Source: Stutzerimonas stutzeri
GTDB taxonomy: Bacteria; Pseudomonadota; Gammaproteobacteria; Pseudomonadales; Pseudomonadaceae
Reading direction: 5' to 3'
Length of the DNA stretch: 64,000 nucleotides
Assembly (NCBI RefSeq): GCF_000590475.1
Contig: NZ_CP007441.1
Coordinates: 3,416,660 to 3,480,659, forward strand
Shown here: positions 35,443 to 46,823 of the stretch, one piece after another
Position numbering within the stretch: position 1 is the first letter of the stretch
Layout of the letters: every line of letters begins with the position of its first letter
Made by a program: the position numbers and the translations under genes
Notes under the pieces: generated by a model
What the model was told of the DNA's origin: nothing
The model's input: only the letters and a program-made list of their open reading frames with translations
The model's database searches: none

Positions 35443-36303
35443 ATGAGCCGTTCGTTAACTGTTTCACCTGCGCAAGCTCGCCACACGGCCGCTCATGCTT
35501 CATTCCTGAGATTGTCCGGCCTGACGCATCGTCATGCGAACGGCCAGGTGGCGCTGCAAGACATCGAGCTCGCGATCGCAAAAGGTGAGCGAGTCGCGAT
35601 CATCGGCCCGTCAGGAGCCGGCAAGACCACCCTGTTGCGCCTTTTGGCCAGCCATATCCAGCCGAGCGGTGGGGATCTCGAGTTGCTTGGATGTTCTCCC
35701 TGGTCGCTGTCCTCCGGAGCGCGGCAGAAGCTGCGCAGGCACATCGGTCTGATTCATCAGGCGCCACCGCTTCCGCCTCGCCAGCGGGTCATTACCGCGG
35801 TTCTGGCAGGGCGCCTCGGCGCCTGGTCGCTGGGACGCAGCCTGGTCAGCCTGATGTACCCGCTGGACAGGCAAGGTGCCGCCGAAGCACTCAGCCGGCT
35901 GGATCTCGCCGACAAACTCTACGAGCGCTGCGATCAGCTTTCCGGCGGACAGCTGCAACGCGTCGGCATCGCCCGCGTGCTCTATCAGCAGCCCGAGCTG
36001 ATCCTCGCCGACGAACCGGTGTCAGCTATGGATCCGGTGCTCGCTGCCTATTCGCTGAACGTGCTCAACCGCGAGAGCCTGCGCCGCCAAGCGACCTTGC
36101 TGGCCAGCCTGCACGCCGTCGATCTCGCGCTCGACCATTTCCCGCGCGTCATCGGGGTTCGTGCCGGTCGTATATTGTTCGATAAGCGCTCGGCAGAGGT
36201 GACCCCAGCCGAACTGGAGGCGCTGTACGTCAACGAGCAGCTGGACACCACGCACACCTTGCTGCCCTTGCCCGACCAGCCTTTGCACATTCCGCGATGC
36301 TGA
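35443..36303 (+). CDS. ABC importer ATPase (PhnC-like)
   Basis: A 286-residue ATP-binding subunit. Walker A is GPSGAGKTT, the signature is LSGGQLQRVGIARVL, and Walker B reads LILADEPVSAMDP. The sequence between them (PPLPPRQRVITAVLAGRLG) is of the phosphonate-importer class. It overlaps the first permease start by a few bases, so the operon is tightly coupled. A long C-terminal extension past the switch His (SLHAVDLAL) ends LPLPDQPLHIPRC. The substrate is set by the binding protein. Confidence 0.88.
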   Translation: MSRSLTVSPAQARHTAAHASFLRLSGLTHRHANGQVALQDIELAIAKGERVAIIGPSGAGKTTLLRLLASHIQPSGGDLELLGCSPWSLSSGARQKLRRHIGLIHQAPPLPPRQRVITAVLAGRLGAWSLGRSLVSLMYPLDRQGAAEALSRLDLADKLYERCDQLSGGQLQRVGIARVLYQQPELILADEPVSAMDPVLAAYSLNVLNRESLRRQATLLASLHAVDLALDHFPRVIGVRAGRILFDKRSAEVTPAELEALYVNEQLDTTHTLLPLPDQPLHIPRC

Positions 36304-37130
36304 ACCCCGTTATCGCCCATCGCGACCCGGCCAGCGGCCCGCGCCTGGCGGTGACCCTGCTGGCGCTGGCCTTGCTGTGGCCAGGCCTGTCGCTGAGTGA
36401 GCTCGACCTCGGCGTGCTGCTCGACGGCAGTAACGCCGAAACAATGGGCGTGTTCCTCTCGGGTTTCTGGCCGCCCGCACACGACGAAGCCTTTATTCGG
36501 CTGCTGGGGCGTGCCACGTTGGAAACGCTTGCCATCGCGACGGCGGGCATGGCGTTGGCACTCGTCGTAGCGCTGCCCTGTGCGTTGCTGGCCACGCGAG
36601 CGTTATCGATCTCGGCGCTCAGCCGCGCCGGCCGCCCGCGGCCATGGGCGCAAACGGTGCGCTGGCCGGTACGCGGACTGCTGATCCTGCTACGCAGCGT
36701 GCCGGAGATCGTCTGGGCCTTGCTGTTCGTCCGTGCGGTGGGCCTTGGCCCTACCGCCGGGGTAATGGCCATCGCCATCACTTACGCCGGCATGCTCGGC
36801 AAGGTCTATGCGGAGATCTTCGAATCAGTGGACCCGCTGCCGACCCGGGCGTTGCTCGGTGCCGGTAGCTCGCGGTTGCAGGCGTTCGCCTACGGTGTGC
36901 TGCCGCAAGCGACGGGCGAAATGTTGTCCTATACCGTCTACCGCTGGGAATGCGCAGTACGCGCCTCGGTGGTGATGGGCTTCGTCGGTGCCGGCGGGTT
37001 GGGCCAGCAGATGGACCTGTCTATGCGCATGTTCGCGGGTGGCGAAGTTGCGAGCATGCTGCTGACCTTCCTGGTGCTGGTGTTGATGGCGGACCTGATC
37101 AGCCAGCTGCTGCGCCGGAGATTCGTGTGA
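36297..37130 (+). CDS. ABC importer permease 1 (PhnE-like)
   Basis: A 277-residue inner-membrane subunit with about six helices. The cytoplasmic EAA-type coupling loop is seen as LLGAGSSRLQAFAYGVLPQA. The conserved VVMGFVGAGGLGQQMDLS near the C-terminus is typical of PhnE permeases. It overlaps the ATPase stop codon at its 5' end and the second permease at its 3' end (GTGA). Two permease genes rather than one suggest a heterodimeric channel. Confidence 0.88.
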   Translation: MLNPVIAHRDPASGPRLAVTLLALALLWPGLSLSELDLGVLLDGSNAETMGVFLSGFWPPAHDEAFIRLLGRATLETLAIATAGMALALVVALPCALLATRALSISALSRAGRPRPWAQTVRWPVRGLLILLRSVPEIVWALLFVRAVGLGPTAGVMAIAITYAGMLGKVYAEIFESVDPLPTRALLGAGSSRLQAFAYGVLPQATGEMLSYTVYRWECAVRASVVMGFVGAGGLGQQMDLSMRMFAGGEVASMLLTFLVLVLMADLISQLLRRRFV

Positions 37131-37894
37131 GATCGCTTTCGCGCTATGTACTGCCGCTGTTGTTGATCGCTGCGGTGGTCGGCTCGTTCGTCTTTCTGCA
37201 ATTCGAAGCCAGCGCGATGCTCAGCCATGATGGCCTGGAACAGATGGCCAGTTACGCCTCGCGCTTTCTCAGCCCCGACCTGTCACCTGATCATCTGCGA
37301 GCGATCAGCTACGGTGCGCTGGAAACCCTGGCCATGTCTGCGGTTGGCACGCTGCTGGCCGCCCTGCTCGGATTGTTGCTGGCGCTACCGGCGTCGGGCC
37401 GCTTCGGGCTGGTTGCAAAAGGTTTCTCGCGACTGCTGCTCAATGCACTGCGCGCCATTCCCGAGCTGGTCTGGGCGGCGCTAATGGTGCTGGCCGCCGG
37501 CCTGGGGCCTAATGCCGGAACCCTGGCGCTGGCGTTGCACACTGCCGGTGTGCTGGGACGACTGTTTGCTGAAGCCCTGGAAAACACGCCGAGTGCCCCG
37601 GCCGAGGCGTTGCGCCTTGCGGGTAGCAATCGCCTCGCAGCCTTCTGTTACGGCACCCTGCCTACGCTGTGGCCACAGCTGATGGCTTACAGCCTGTATC
37701 GCTGGGAAAACAACATCCGTATGGCCGCCGTGCTCGGTTTCGTCGGTGCGGGCGGCCTGGGGCAGATGCTCTACATGAGCCTCAGCCTGTTTCAGGAGGC
37801 CCAGGCCTCTTCGGTGATCCTGGCCATGCTGCTGATGGTGCTGGCGGTCGATGCGCTCAGCGGCTGGGCCCGGATGCGCTGGGTGCGCGGCTGA
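37127..37894 (+). CDS. ABC importer permease 2 (PhnE-like)
   Basis: A 255-residue membrane subunit paralogous to the preceding gene. It has the same coupling loop (RLAGSNRLAAFCYGTLP) and AAVLGFVGAGGLGQMLYMS at the end. The start is the GTG at 37127, which overlaps the stop codon of permease 1 (GTGA) and has GGAG 7 bases upstream. An open frame reading back to 36950 lies inside permease 1 in another frame and is not coding. It is the last gene of the importer and convergent with a DUF2288 gene. Confidence 0.86.
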   Translation: MRSLSRYVLPLLLIAAVVGSFVFLQFEASAMLSHDGLEQMASYASRFLSPDLSPDHLRAISYGALETLAMSAVGTLLAALLGLLLALPASGRFGLVAKGFSRLLLNALRAIPELVWAALMVLAAGLGPNAGTLALALHTAGVLGRLFAEALENTPSAPAEALRLAGSNRLAAFCYGTLPTLWPQLMAYSLYRWENNIRMAAVLGFVGAGGLGQMLYMSLSLFQEAQASSVILAMLLMVLAVDALSGWARMRWVRG

Positions 37895-37900
37895 GTTGAA

Positions 37901-38218
37901 TCAGTGCAGGCTCGGTTTCGCTGCCCTTTCCTGTACCAGCACCCAGGGCGCCACCACCACTGCCCATAATTCAGGATCGCGCTCCAACCAATCCTGCGCC
38001 TGTTCGGCCTCGAGCTTACCCATATGGCCTTTTGCCAGCCATGCGGCTACTGTATCTCGATCATCCTGGGCCACGGCCTGCGCGGCCTCGATCAGATCGA
38101 AGTCGCTGGCGACGCGCAACAGCGCACCGCGGGCGAAGAAGGGTTGCAATTCCTGCCAGGTGATCGGCGCGGTTTCGCCCAGTAGCTTGGCATAGAGAGT
38201 GCTTGGATCTTCGCTCAT
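37901..38218 (-). CDS. DUF2288-family protein
   Basis: A 105-residue cytoplasmic protein. The family pattern is complete: LYAKLLGETAPITWQEL at the N-terminus, FFARGALLRVASDFDLIEAA, and the C-terminal WAVVVAPWVLVQERA. The ATG at 38218 (MSEDPS) is preferred over the frame's first codon three residues earlier. The function of DUF2288 is not known to me. It ends 6 bp from the convergent permease gene. Confidence 0.85.
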   Translation of the reverse strand: MSEDPSTLYAKLLGETAPITWQELQPFFARGALLRVASDFDLIEAAQAVAQDDRDTVAAWLAKGHMGKLEAEQAQDWLERDPELWAVVVAPWVLVQERAAKPSLH

Positions 38219-38418
38219 GGGTTTCACTCGTTACAGGAAAGGGCGCAATGATAGCGCCCGAGTGAATCCCATCAAATGGATGGAATCCTGACTGGGCAAA
38301 CAGGTGCTGACGCTTCTACACTGTGCCGGTACAGTTGCCGTACCGTTTGGGGACGTTTGCCCCTTAACGACACTGCAGCCAGCAGGATTCAAACAATAAT
38401 GATGCAAGTGGAGCGCAT

Positions 38419-39537
38419 ATGAAGACCAAGCAACGTCTGTCCAAACTTTTCATGGCTATCGCTTTGACCGGAGCCGCGAGCTATACGCTTGCCGCCGACA
38501 CAATCAAGATCGGTTTGGCCGGCCCAGTCACCGGGGCCGTTGCGCAGTACGGGGACATGCAGTTCATCGGGGCCCAGATGGCCATCGAGCAGATCAACAA
38601 GAAGGGCGGCGTCAGCGGGCAGCAACTGGAAGGCGTCGTGTATGACGACGCGTGCGACCCCAAGCAGGCGGTCGCGGTCGCCAACAAGATCGTCAATGAC
38701 GAAATCAGCTTCGTGGTCGGTCACCTGTGCTCCAGCTCGACCCAACCGGCGTCCGATATTTACGAGGACGAAGGCATTCTGATGATTACCGCGGCGTCGA
38801 CCAGCCCGGACATCACCTCGCGTGGTTATGAGCTGATCTTCCGCACCATCGGCCTGGACAGTCTGCAAGGCCCGACCGCCGGTAACTTCATCGCTGATCA
38901 TGTCAAGCCGAAGAACGTCGCCGTCATCCATGACAAGCAACAGTACGGCGAAGGTATTGCCACCGCGGTGAAGCAGACCCTGGAAAGCAAAGGCGTCAAG
39001 GTCGGCCTGTTCGAAGGCATCAATGCCGGCGACAAGGACTTCTCCTCGATGATTTCCAAGCTCAAGCAGGCAGGCGTCGACTTCGTCTATTACGGCGGCT
39101 ATCACCCGGAACTCGGACTTTTGCTGCGCCAAGCCAAGGAGCGCGGTCTGAACGTGCGCTTCATGGGACCGGAAGGTGTCGGCAACAAGGAAATTTCGGC
39201 TATCGCCGGCCCGGCTTCCGAAGGCCTGTACGTGACCCTGCCGAAGTCCTTCGATCAGGATCCGCGTAACCAGGAACTGGTCGACGCCTTCAAGGCGAAG
39301 AATCAGGACCCGAGCGGCCCGTTCGTATTCCCGGCCTACGCCGCGGTCCAGGTCATTGCCGAGGGTATCGAGAAAGCCGGCAGCACCGACACCGCCAAGG
39401 TCGCCGAAGCGCTGCGCAGCAACTCTTTCGATACACCGACCGGCAGCCTCGCCTTCGACGAGAAGGGTGACCTGAAGGACTTCAATTTCGTGGTTTATGA
39501 ATGGCATCAGGACGGCACAAAGACCGAAGCCAAGTAA
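38419..39537 (+). CDS. braC: Branched-chain amino-acid-binding periplasmic protein
   Basis: A 372-residue Leu/Ile/Val/Ala-binding protein with a signal peptide (YTLAAD). It has the BraC/LivJ hallmarks TIKIGLAGPVTGAVAQYGD and CDPKQAVAVANKIV, with Cys residues in DDACDP and GHLCSSS probably forming a disulfide. It is followed by a terminator and then braD, so binding protein is likely made in excess over the membrane subunits. The leader upstream contains a CGGTAC/GTACCG repeat (38327-38345). Confidence 0.95.
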   Translation: MKTKQRLSKLFMAIALTGAASYTLAADTIKIGLAGPVTGAVAQYGDMQFIGAQMAIEQINKKGGVSGQQLEGVVYDDACDPKQAVAVANKIVNDEISFVVGHLCSSSTQPASDIYEDEGILMITAASTSPDITSRGYELIFRTIGLDSLQGPTAGNFIADHVKPKNVAVIHDKQQYGEGIATAVKQTLESKGVKVGLFEGINAGDKDFSSMISKLKQAGVDFVYYGGYHPELGLLLRQAKERGLNVRFMGPEGVGNKEISAIAGPASEGLYVTLPKSFDQDPRNQELVDAFKAKNQDPSGPFVFPAYAAVQVIAEGIEKAGSTDTAKVAEALRSNSFDTPTGSLAFDEKGDLKDFNFVVYEWHQDGTKTEAK

Positions 39538-39558
39538 ACCGGTAACCAACCCAACCGA

Positions 39559-39589
39559 AGCCCACGGCAGCCGCTGTGGGCTTTGTTTT
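39559..39589 (+). terminator. Terminator or attenuator after braC
   Basis: The stem AGCCCAC/GTGGGCT with a 10-base loop is followed by TTGTTTT. It separates abundant braC message from braDEFG. Confidence 0.7.
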
Positions 39590-39801
39590 AGCTGATCGGG
39601 GCTGACCCGGCCACAAGCAATTGGGCCGCCCCCGCAACACCTTCATCCACGCGAGTGCCTGCATAGCGCTGGCCCGCCTCGAAGCTGGCAATGTGCGTGA
39701 TCCGCACGGAGCCCTTGGCGCTGCATTTCTCCGTGCCGCGTGTTCGAAGCAGGTCCGCATTGGCGGTCGAGCACGGGCTGCTGGGTGTTCAGGAGAATGT
39801 A

Positions 39802-41974
<2,173 letters not shown>

Positions 41975-41978
<4 letters not shown>

Positions 41979-42742
41979 GCCGCCCGATTCTTGAAGTAAG
42001 CGGCCTGACCATGCGTTTCGGTGGCCTACTGGCCGTCAACGGGGTGGGCCTGACCGTACACGACAGACAAGTGGTTTCGATGATCGGCCCCAACGGCGCC
42101 GGTAAGACTACTGTGTTCAACTGCCTGACCGGCTTCTACCAGCCGACTTCGGGCGAAATCCTCCTCGATGGCGAGGCGATCCATGGCCTTCCCGGGCACA
42201 AGATCGCTCGCAAGGGCGTGGTGCGTACCTTTCAGAACGTCCGCCTGTTCAAGGACATGACCGCAGTGGAGAACCTGCTGGTCGCTCAGCATCGTCACCT
42301 CAACACCAACTTCCTCTCCGGACTGCTGAAGACCAAGGCCTTCCGCAAGAGTGAGCACGAAGCGATGGATTTCGCCGCCCACTGGCTCGAGCAGGTCAAC
42401 CTGACCGATATCGCTAACCGTCCGGCGGGCACCCTCGCCTACGGCCAGCAACGTCGCCTGGAAATTGCCCGCTGCATGATGACCCGCCCTCGCATCCTCA
42501 TGCTCGACGAGCCCGCCGCAGGCCTCAACCCAAAGGAAACGGAGGACCTCAAGGCCCTGATCGGCATGCTGCGCGACCAGCACAACGTCACGGTGCTGCT
42601 CATCGAGCACGACATGAAGCTGGTCATGAGCATTTCCGACCACATCGTTGTGATCAACCAGGGCTGCCCGTTGGCCGATGGCACTCCGGAGCAGATTCGC
42701 GACAATCCGGACGTGATCAAAGCCTATCTGGGGGAGGCGTAA
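41975..42742 (+). CDS. braF: Branched-chain amino-acid ABC transporter ATPase BraF
   Basis: A 255-residue LivG-type ATPase. Walker A is GPNGAGKTT, the signature region is [14 protein letters not shown], and Walker B reads [13 protein letters not shown]. The switch is [11 protein letters not shown]. It overlaps braE (ATGA) and lies 2 bp before braG. Confidence 0.95.
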
Positions 42743-42744
42743 CC

Positions 42745-43446
42745 ATGCTGTATTTCGAAAACGTCTCGACTTTCTACGGCAAGATCCAGGCATTGCATAA
42801 CGTCGACGTCGAGGTCCGCAAGGGTGAAATCGTCACCCTGATCGGCGCCAATGGTGCAGGCAAATCGACCTTGCTGATGACGCTGTGTGGTACGCCGCAA
42901 GCGTCTTCGGGCAGCATTCGCTTCGAAGGCGACGAGCTGGTCGGCCTGCAGACATGCGACATCATGCGCCGAGACATCGCCGTGGTCCCCGAAGGGCGGC
43001 GCATCTTTGCCCGCCTGACCGTGGAAGAAAACCTCGTCATGGGGGGCTTCTTCACCGATAAAGCGGATTTTCAGGAGCAGTTGGACAAAGTGCTGCTGCT
43101 TTTTCCGCGATTGAAGGAGCGCTTCCAGCAGCGTGGCGGCACGATGTCCGGCGGCGAGCAGCAGATGCTTGCCATCGCCCGAGCGTTGATGAGCAAACCC
43201 AAGCTGCTGCTGCTCGACGAGCCATCGCTGGGCCTGGCGCCGATCATCATCCAGCAGATCTTCGAGATCATCGAACAGCTGCGCCGGGATGGCGTGACCG
43301 TGTTTCTGGTCGAACAGAACGCCAATCAGGCGCTCAAGTTGGCTGATCGCGGCTACGTGTTGGAGAACGGACGCATCGTCATGCAGGGCAGCGGCGAAGA
43401 GCTGCTGGTCAACCCCAAGGTCCGCGACGCCTATCTGGGCGGTTGA
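42745..43446 (+). CDS. braG: Branched-chain amino-acid ABC transporter ATPase BraG
   Basis: A 233-residue LivF-type ATPase. Walker A GANGAGKST, the signature MSGGEQQMLAIARAL, and Walker B LLLLDEPSLGLAP are intact. It is the last gene of the operon and is followed within 20 bp by a strong terminator. Confidence 0.95.
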   Translation: MLYFENVSTFYGKIQALHNVDVEVRKGEIVTLIGANGAGKSTLLMTLCGTPQASSGSIRFEGDELVGLQTCDIMRRDIAVVPEGRRIFARLTVEENLVMGGFFTDKADFQEQLDKVLLLFPRLKERFQQRGGTMSGGEQQMLAIARALMSKPKLLLLDEPSLGLAPIIIQQIFEIIEQLRRDGVTVFLVEQNANQALKLADRGYVLENGRIVMQGSGEELLVNPKVRDAYLGG

Positions 43447-43459
43447 TCGAAGGGAACCG

Positions 43460-43487
43460 AAAAAGCCGGGCGCTCGCCCGGCTTTTT
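43460..43487 (+). terminator. Terminator of the bra operon
   Basis: The stem GCCGGGC/GCCCGGC with a 4-base loop is flanked by AAAAA and TTTTT, which extend the pairing. Confidence 0.88.
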
Positions 43488-43680
43488 CATGCCCGACCAC
43501 CCGCTACATAGGATGAGTGCAACCCATCGCCTTTCCCCATCAATGCCGATGGTGGGTGGTGACAACACAGCCGCAAGCTATTATTGTGCCCCGCTAGGCG
43601 CTCAACTGGCGTCCCCCTGGATCAGCAGACAGGGCATAACTGAGCTGGCAATTCTGAACTCAACTCAGGAGACGCCGGCC

Positions 43681-45036
43681 ATGACTGCCAGCCGTATCTG
43701 GATCAAAAATCCCCTCGCCCTCTTTACCGCCAACGAGCAAAAAGCCGCTGGTGGGCTCGTCATCGACAAGGGCGTCATCGTCGAAATGCTCGACGCCGGG
43801 CAATCGCCCTCCATGCCTGTAGACAGCACATTCGATGCGCGTGAACACGTCGTGCTGCCTGGACTGATCAACACCCATCACCACTTCTATCAGACGCTTA
43901 CCCGCGCCTGGGGCCCCGTGGTCAATCAACCGCTGTTCCCCTGGCTGAAAACCTTGTATCCGGTCTGGGCACGACTGACGCCGGATCGCCTTGCCCTAGC
44001 CAGTAAAGTCGCACTGGCGGAGCTCCTACTGTCCGGTTGCACCACCGCGGCCGACCATCACTACCTGTTCCCGGATGGCCTGGAGAACGCCATCGACGTG
44101 CAGATCGAGGCGGTCCGCGAATTGGGTATGCGGGCCATGCTGACGCGTGGCTCCATGAGCCTGGGCGAAGCCGACGGAGGCTTACCCCCGCAACACACCG
44201 TGCAGACGGCCGAAGCCATTCTGGCCGACAGCGAGCGCTTGATCAGCCGTTACCACGAACGTGGCGATGGGGCACAGATCCAGATAGCCCTCGCGCCCTG
44301 CTCGCCCTTTTCGGTCACTCCGGAAATCATGCGTGCCAGTGCCGCTTTGGCCGAACAACACGATGTGCGCCTGCATACACACCTGGCCGAAACCCTCGAT
44401 GAGGAAGATTTCTGCTTGCAGCGCTTCGGCTTGCGCACAGTCGACTACCTGGACAGTGTCGGCTGGCTGTCCGAACGCACCTGGTTGGCGCACGGCATCC
44501 ATTTCAATGAAGATGAAATCGAGCGTCTCGGAAAGGCAGGCGTGGGCATCTGTCATTGCCCAAGCTCGAATATGCGATTGGCGTCAGGGATTTGCCCAAC
44601 CGTTGCGCTGGAAGCCGCTGGCGCGATCATCGGCGTTGGCGTGGATGGCTCGGCATCGAACGACGCCTCCAACATGATCCTTGAAGCCCGTCAGGCGCTG
44701 TATATCCAGCGCCTGCGCTATGGGGCGGAGCAAATCACGCCAGAGCGCGTGCTCGGTTGGGCGACCCGCGGCTCGGCACGCCTTCTGGGACGTACCGATG
44801 TCGGCGAGCTGAGCGTCGGCAAGCAGGCCGACCTGGCCATGTTCAAGCTTGACGAGCTGCGCTTCTCCGGAAGTCATGATCCGATTTCGGCGCTGCTCCT
44901 GTGCGGCGCCGATCGGGCCGACCGGGTTATGGTTGGCGGACAATGGCGCGTCACCGATGGGCAGATAGAAGGTCTTGACGTCACCGGCCTGATTGCCGAC
45001 CACAGCCAGGCGGCGCGTGAACTGATAGCGGGCTGA
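43681..45036 (+). CDS. 8-oxoguanine deaminase (amidohydrolase family)
   Basis: A 451-residue zinc amidohydrolase that would convert 8-oxoguanine to urate. The sequence agrees with my memory of P. aeruginosa PA0142-type enzymes (IWIKNPLALFTANEQ at the start). Metal ligands are the NTHHHFYQTL group (His66, His68), then HTHLAETLDEEDFC, LAHGIHF, and GVDGSASNDASN with the catalytic Asp. The ATG at 43681 is preferred; the frame opens to 43489, but those residues match nothing and overlap the bra terminator region. The related alternatives are isoxanthopterin deaminase or ATZ/TRZ-type chlorohydrolase. Location ahead of xdh supports an oxidised-purine salvage role. Confidence 0.85.
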   Translation: MTASRIWIKNPLALFTANEQKAAGGLVIDKGVIVEMLDAGQSPSMPVDSTFDAREHVVLPGLINTHHHFYQTLTRAWGPVVNQPLFPWLKTLYPVWARLTPDRLALASKVALAELLLSGCTTAADHHYLFPDGLENAIDVQIEAVRELGMRAMLTRGSMSLGEADGGLPPQHTVQTAEAILADSERLISRYHERGDGAQIQIALAPCSPFSVTPEIMRASAALAEQHDVRLHTHLAETLDEEDFCLQRFGLRTVDYLDSVGWLSERTWLAHGIHFNEDEIERLGKAGVGICHCPSSNMRLASGICPTVALEAAGAIIGVGVDGSASNDASNMILEARQALYIQRLRYGAEQITPERVLGWATRGSARLLGRTDVGELSVGKQADLAMFKLDELRFSGSHDPISALLLCGADRADRVMVGGQWRVTDGQIEGLDVTGLIADHSQAARELIAG

Positions 45037-45082
45037 GCGATAGATCATCGCTCAGCATGGGCGATTCCCCCGGCGAGACATC

Positions 45083-45113
45083 TCGCGTCGTAACGGTTCA
45101 GGTTACGGCGCGA
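45083..45113. other. Large hairpin in the 8-oxoguanine deaminase-xdhA gap
   Basis: Arms TCGCGTCGTAAC and GTTACGGCGCGA (12 bp, one G-T type mismatch) enclose a 7-base loop. No U-tract follows. It lies 47 bp after the deaminase stop and could be a factor-dependent terminator or part of a repeated element. Confidence 0.5.
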
Positions 45114-45290
45114 AACTTCGCCCCGCTCATCGCCGGACACGAGCGGCAGAACCCTAGCACTCGTTCCGACGAGACATCGCGCCTGTCGATGTAAGCAGCA
45201 ACCTCCGCCCACCTGGGCCACACTCCATACATGAACAAAGAAGCCGAAGCGGCATGCACTTTGCTGCGGAAAGCTCGCTCGTCGACTCTG

Positions 45291-45329
45291 CTGACTTTTG
45301 GGTCAGGAATTAGTTGACCGAAAAGTCAG
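45291..45329. promoter_or_regulatory. 15-bp inverted repeat upstream of xdhA (candidate operator)
   Basis: CTGACTTTTGGGTCA and TGACCGAAAAGTCAG pair at 14 of 15 positions across a 9-bp spacer, 55 bp before the xdhA start. Size and position suit a dimeric regulator. It is different from the TTGTRYACAA sites further right. Confidence 0.65.
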
Positions 45330-45383
45330 ATAAGGCTAATTTCCACCACCAGAGCCCAGAACAAAAATCCCCGGAGGCCCTCT

Positions 45384-46823
45384 TTGATCCAGTTCCTACT
45401 CAATCGAGAACTGCGCCGTGAGCAGACACTCGATCCGAATACCACCGTGCTGGAGTACCTGCGTGAATATCGCGGCAAGTCCGGCACTAAAGAAGGCTGC
45501 GCCTCCGGTGACTGTGGCGCCTGCACCGTCGTGGTCGGCGAGCTCGACGGTGACCGCCTGCGCTACCGCACGCTTAACTCCTGCCTGACGTTCGTCTCTG
45601 CGTTGCACGGCAAGCAATTGATCGTTGTTGAAGACCTTAAGCATCAGGGCCAGCTGCACAGCGTTCAGCAAGCCATGGTCGACTGCCACGGTTCGCAGTG
45701 CGGTTTTTGCACGCCGGGTTTCGTCATGAGCCTGTTTGCGCTGCAGAAATCAGCGGACGGTTACGACAAGGCCGACACGCACGAAGCCCTGGCCGGCAAC
45801 CTGTGTCGATGCACCGGCTACCGTCCGATTCTCGAAGCCGCCGAGCAGGCTTGCTGCAGCAAGCAGCCGGACCAGTTCGACGCCCGTGAAGCCGAAACCA
45901 TCTCCCAGCTCAAGGCCATCGAGCCGCGCGAAACCGCCGAGCTGAACAGCGGCGACAAGCGCTGCCTGTCCCCGCTGACCGTGGGCGACCTAGCCGATAT
46001 CTACAGCGCCAACCCCGACGCCCGCCTGCTGGCTGGCGGCACGGACCTGGCTCTGGAAGTCACCCAGTTCCATCGCGAGCTGCCCGTGATGATCTATGTC
46101 GGTCACATTGCCGAGATGAAGAAAGTAGAGGTCACCGACAGCAGCATTGAAATTGGCGCAGCCACACCGCTGACCGACTGCTACGAAGCGCTGGCCAACG
46201 AATACCCCGACTTTGGCGAGTTGCTGCACCGCTTCGCTTCACTGCAGATTCGTAACCAGGGCACGCTCGGCGGCAACATCGGTAACGCCTCGCCTATCGG
46301 TGATTCGCCACCACTGCTGATCGCGCTGGGCGCGCAGGTGGTGCTGCGTAAAGGCAGCACCAGCCGCACCTTGCTTCTGGAAGACTACTTCATCGATTAC
46401 AAGGTCACCGCCCGCGAACAAGGCGAGTTCATCGAAAAGATCATCGTGCCGCGAGCCCAGGCGAACCGCGTTTTCCGTGCTTACAAGGTATCCAAGCGCT
46501 TGGACGACGACATATCGGCAGTCTGCGCGGCGTTCGATCTGAAGCTGGAAGATGGCGTGATTGACGATGCCCGCGTCGCCTTTGGCGGCATGGCGGCCAT
46601 CCCGAAACGGGCGGTGGCCTGCGAACGTGCGCTGATTGGCGCGCCGTTCAATGCCGACACTATCGAGCGAGCCTGCGAAGCGCTGGAAAAAGATTTCACG
46701 CCGCTCACCGACTTCCGTGCCAGCCGCGAATATCGCCTGCTGGTTGCACAGAACCTCCTGCGCAAATGCTTCCTTGAGCAACAGAGCCCGGAAGCCGAAA
46801 CAAGGGTGACCGCATATGCATAA
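45384..46823 (+). CDS. xdhA: Xanthine dehydrogenase small subunit (FeS/FAD)
   Basis: A 479-residue subunit that passes electrons from the molybdenum centre to NAD. The plant-type [2Fe-2S] ligands are Cys39, Cys44, Cys47 and Cys67; the second cluster is Cys106, Cys109, Cys141 and Cys143. A FAD domain follows (LLAGGTDLALEVTQ and LGGNIGNASPIGDSPP). The start codon is TTG at 45384, with GGAGG 6 bases upstream; no ATG fits. It overlaps xdhB by 8 bases. The order xdhA-xdhB-xdhC-guaD matches the P. aeruginosa cluster. Confidence 0.95.
   Translation: MIQFLLNRELRREQTLDPNTTVLEYLREYRGKSGTKEGCASGDCGACTVVVGELDGDRLRYRTLNSCLTFVSALHGKQLIVVEDLKHQGQLHSVQQAMVDCHGSQCGFCTPGFVMSLFALQKSADGYDKADTHEALAGNLCRCTGYRPILEAAEQACCSKQPDQFDAREAETISQLKAIEPRETAELNSGDKRCLSPLTVGDLADIYSANPDARLLAGGTDLALEVTQFHRELPVMIYVGHIAEMKKVEVTDSSIEIGAATPLTDCYEALANEYPDFGELLHRFASLQIRNQGTLGGNIGNASPIGDSPPLLIALGAQVVLRKGSTSRTLLLEDYFIDYKVTAREQGEFIEKIIVPRAQANRVFRAYKVSKRLDDDISAVCAAFDLKLEDGVIDDARVAFGGMAAIPKRAVACERALIGAPFNADTIERACEALEKDFTPLTDFRASREYRLLVAQNLLRKCFLEQQSPEAETRVTAYA

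Noticed and set aside
34455..37894. A phosphite or hypophosphite utilisation cluster (ptx/htx)
   Set aside because: Only importer genes are present; no phosphite dehydrogenase or hypophosphite dioxygenase follows.
38321..38334. CTGTGCCGGTACAG upstream of braC as a LexA box
   Set aside because: The spacing is CTG-N8-CAG, two bases shorter than the LexA consensus, and braC is not an SOS gene.
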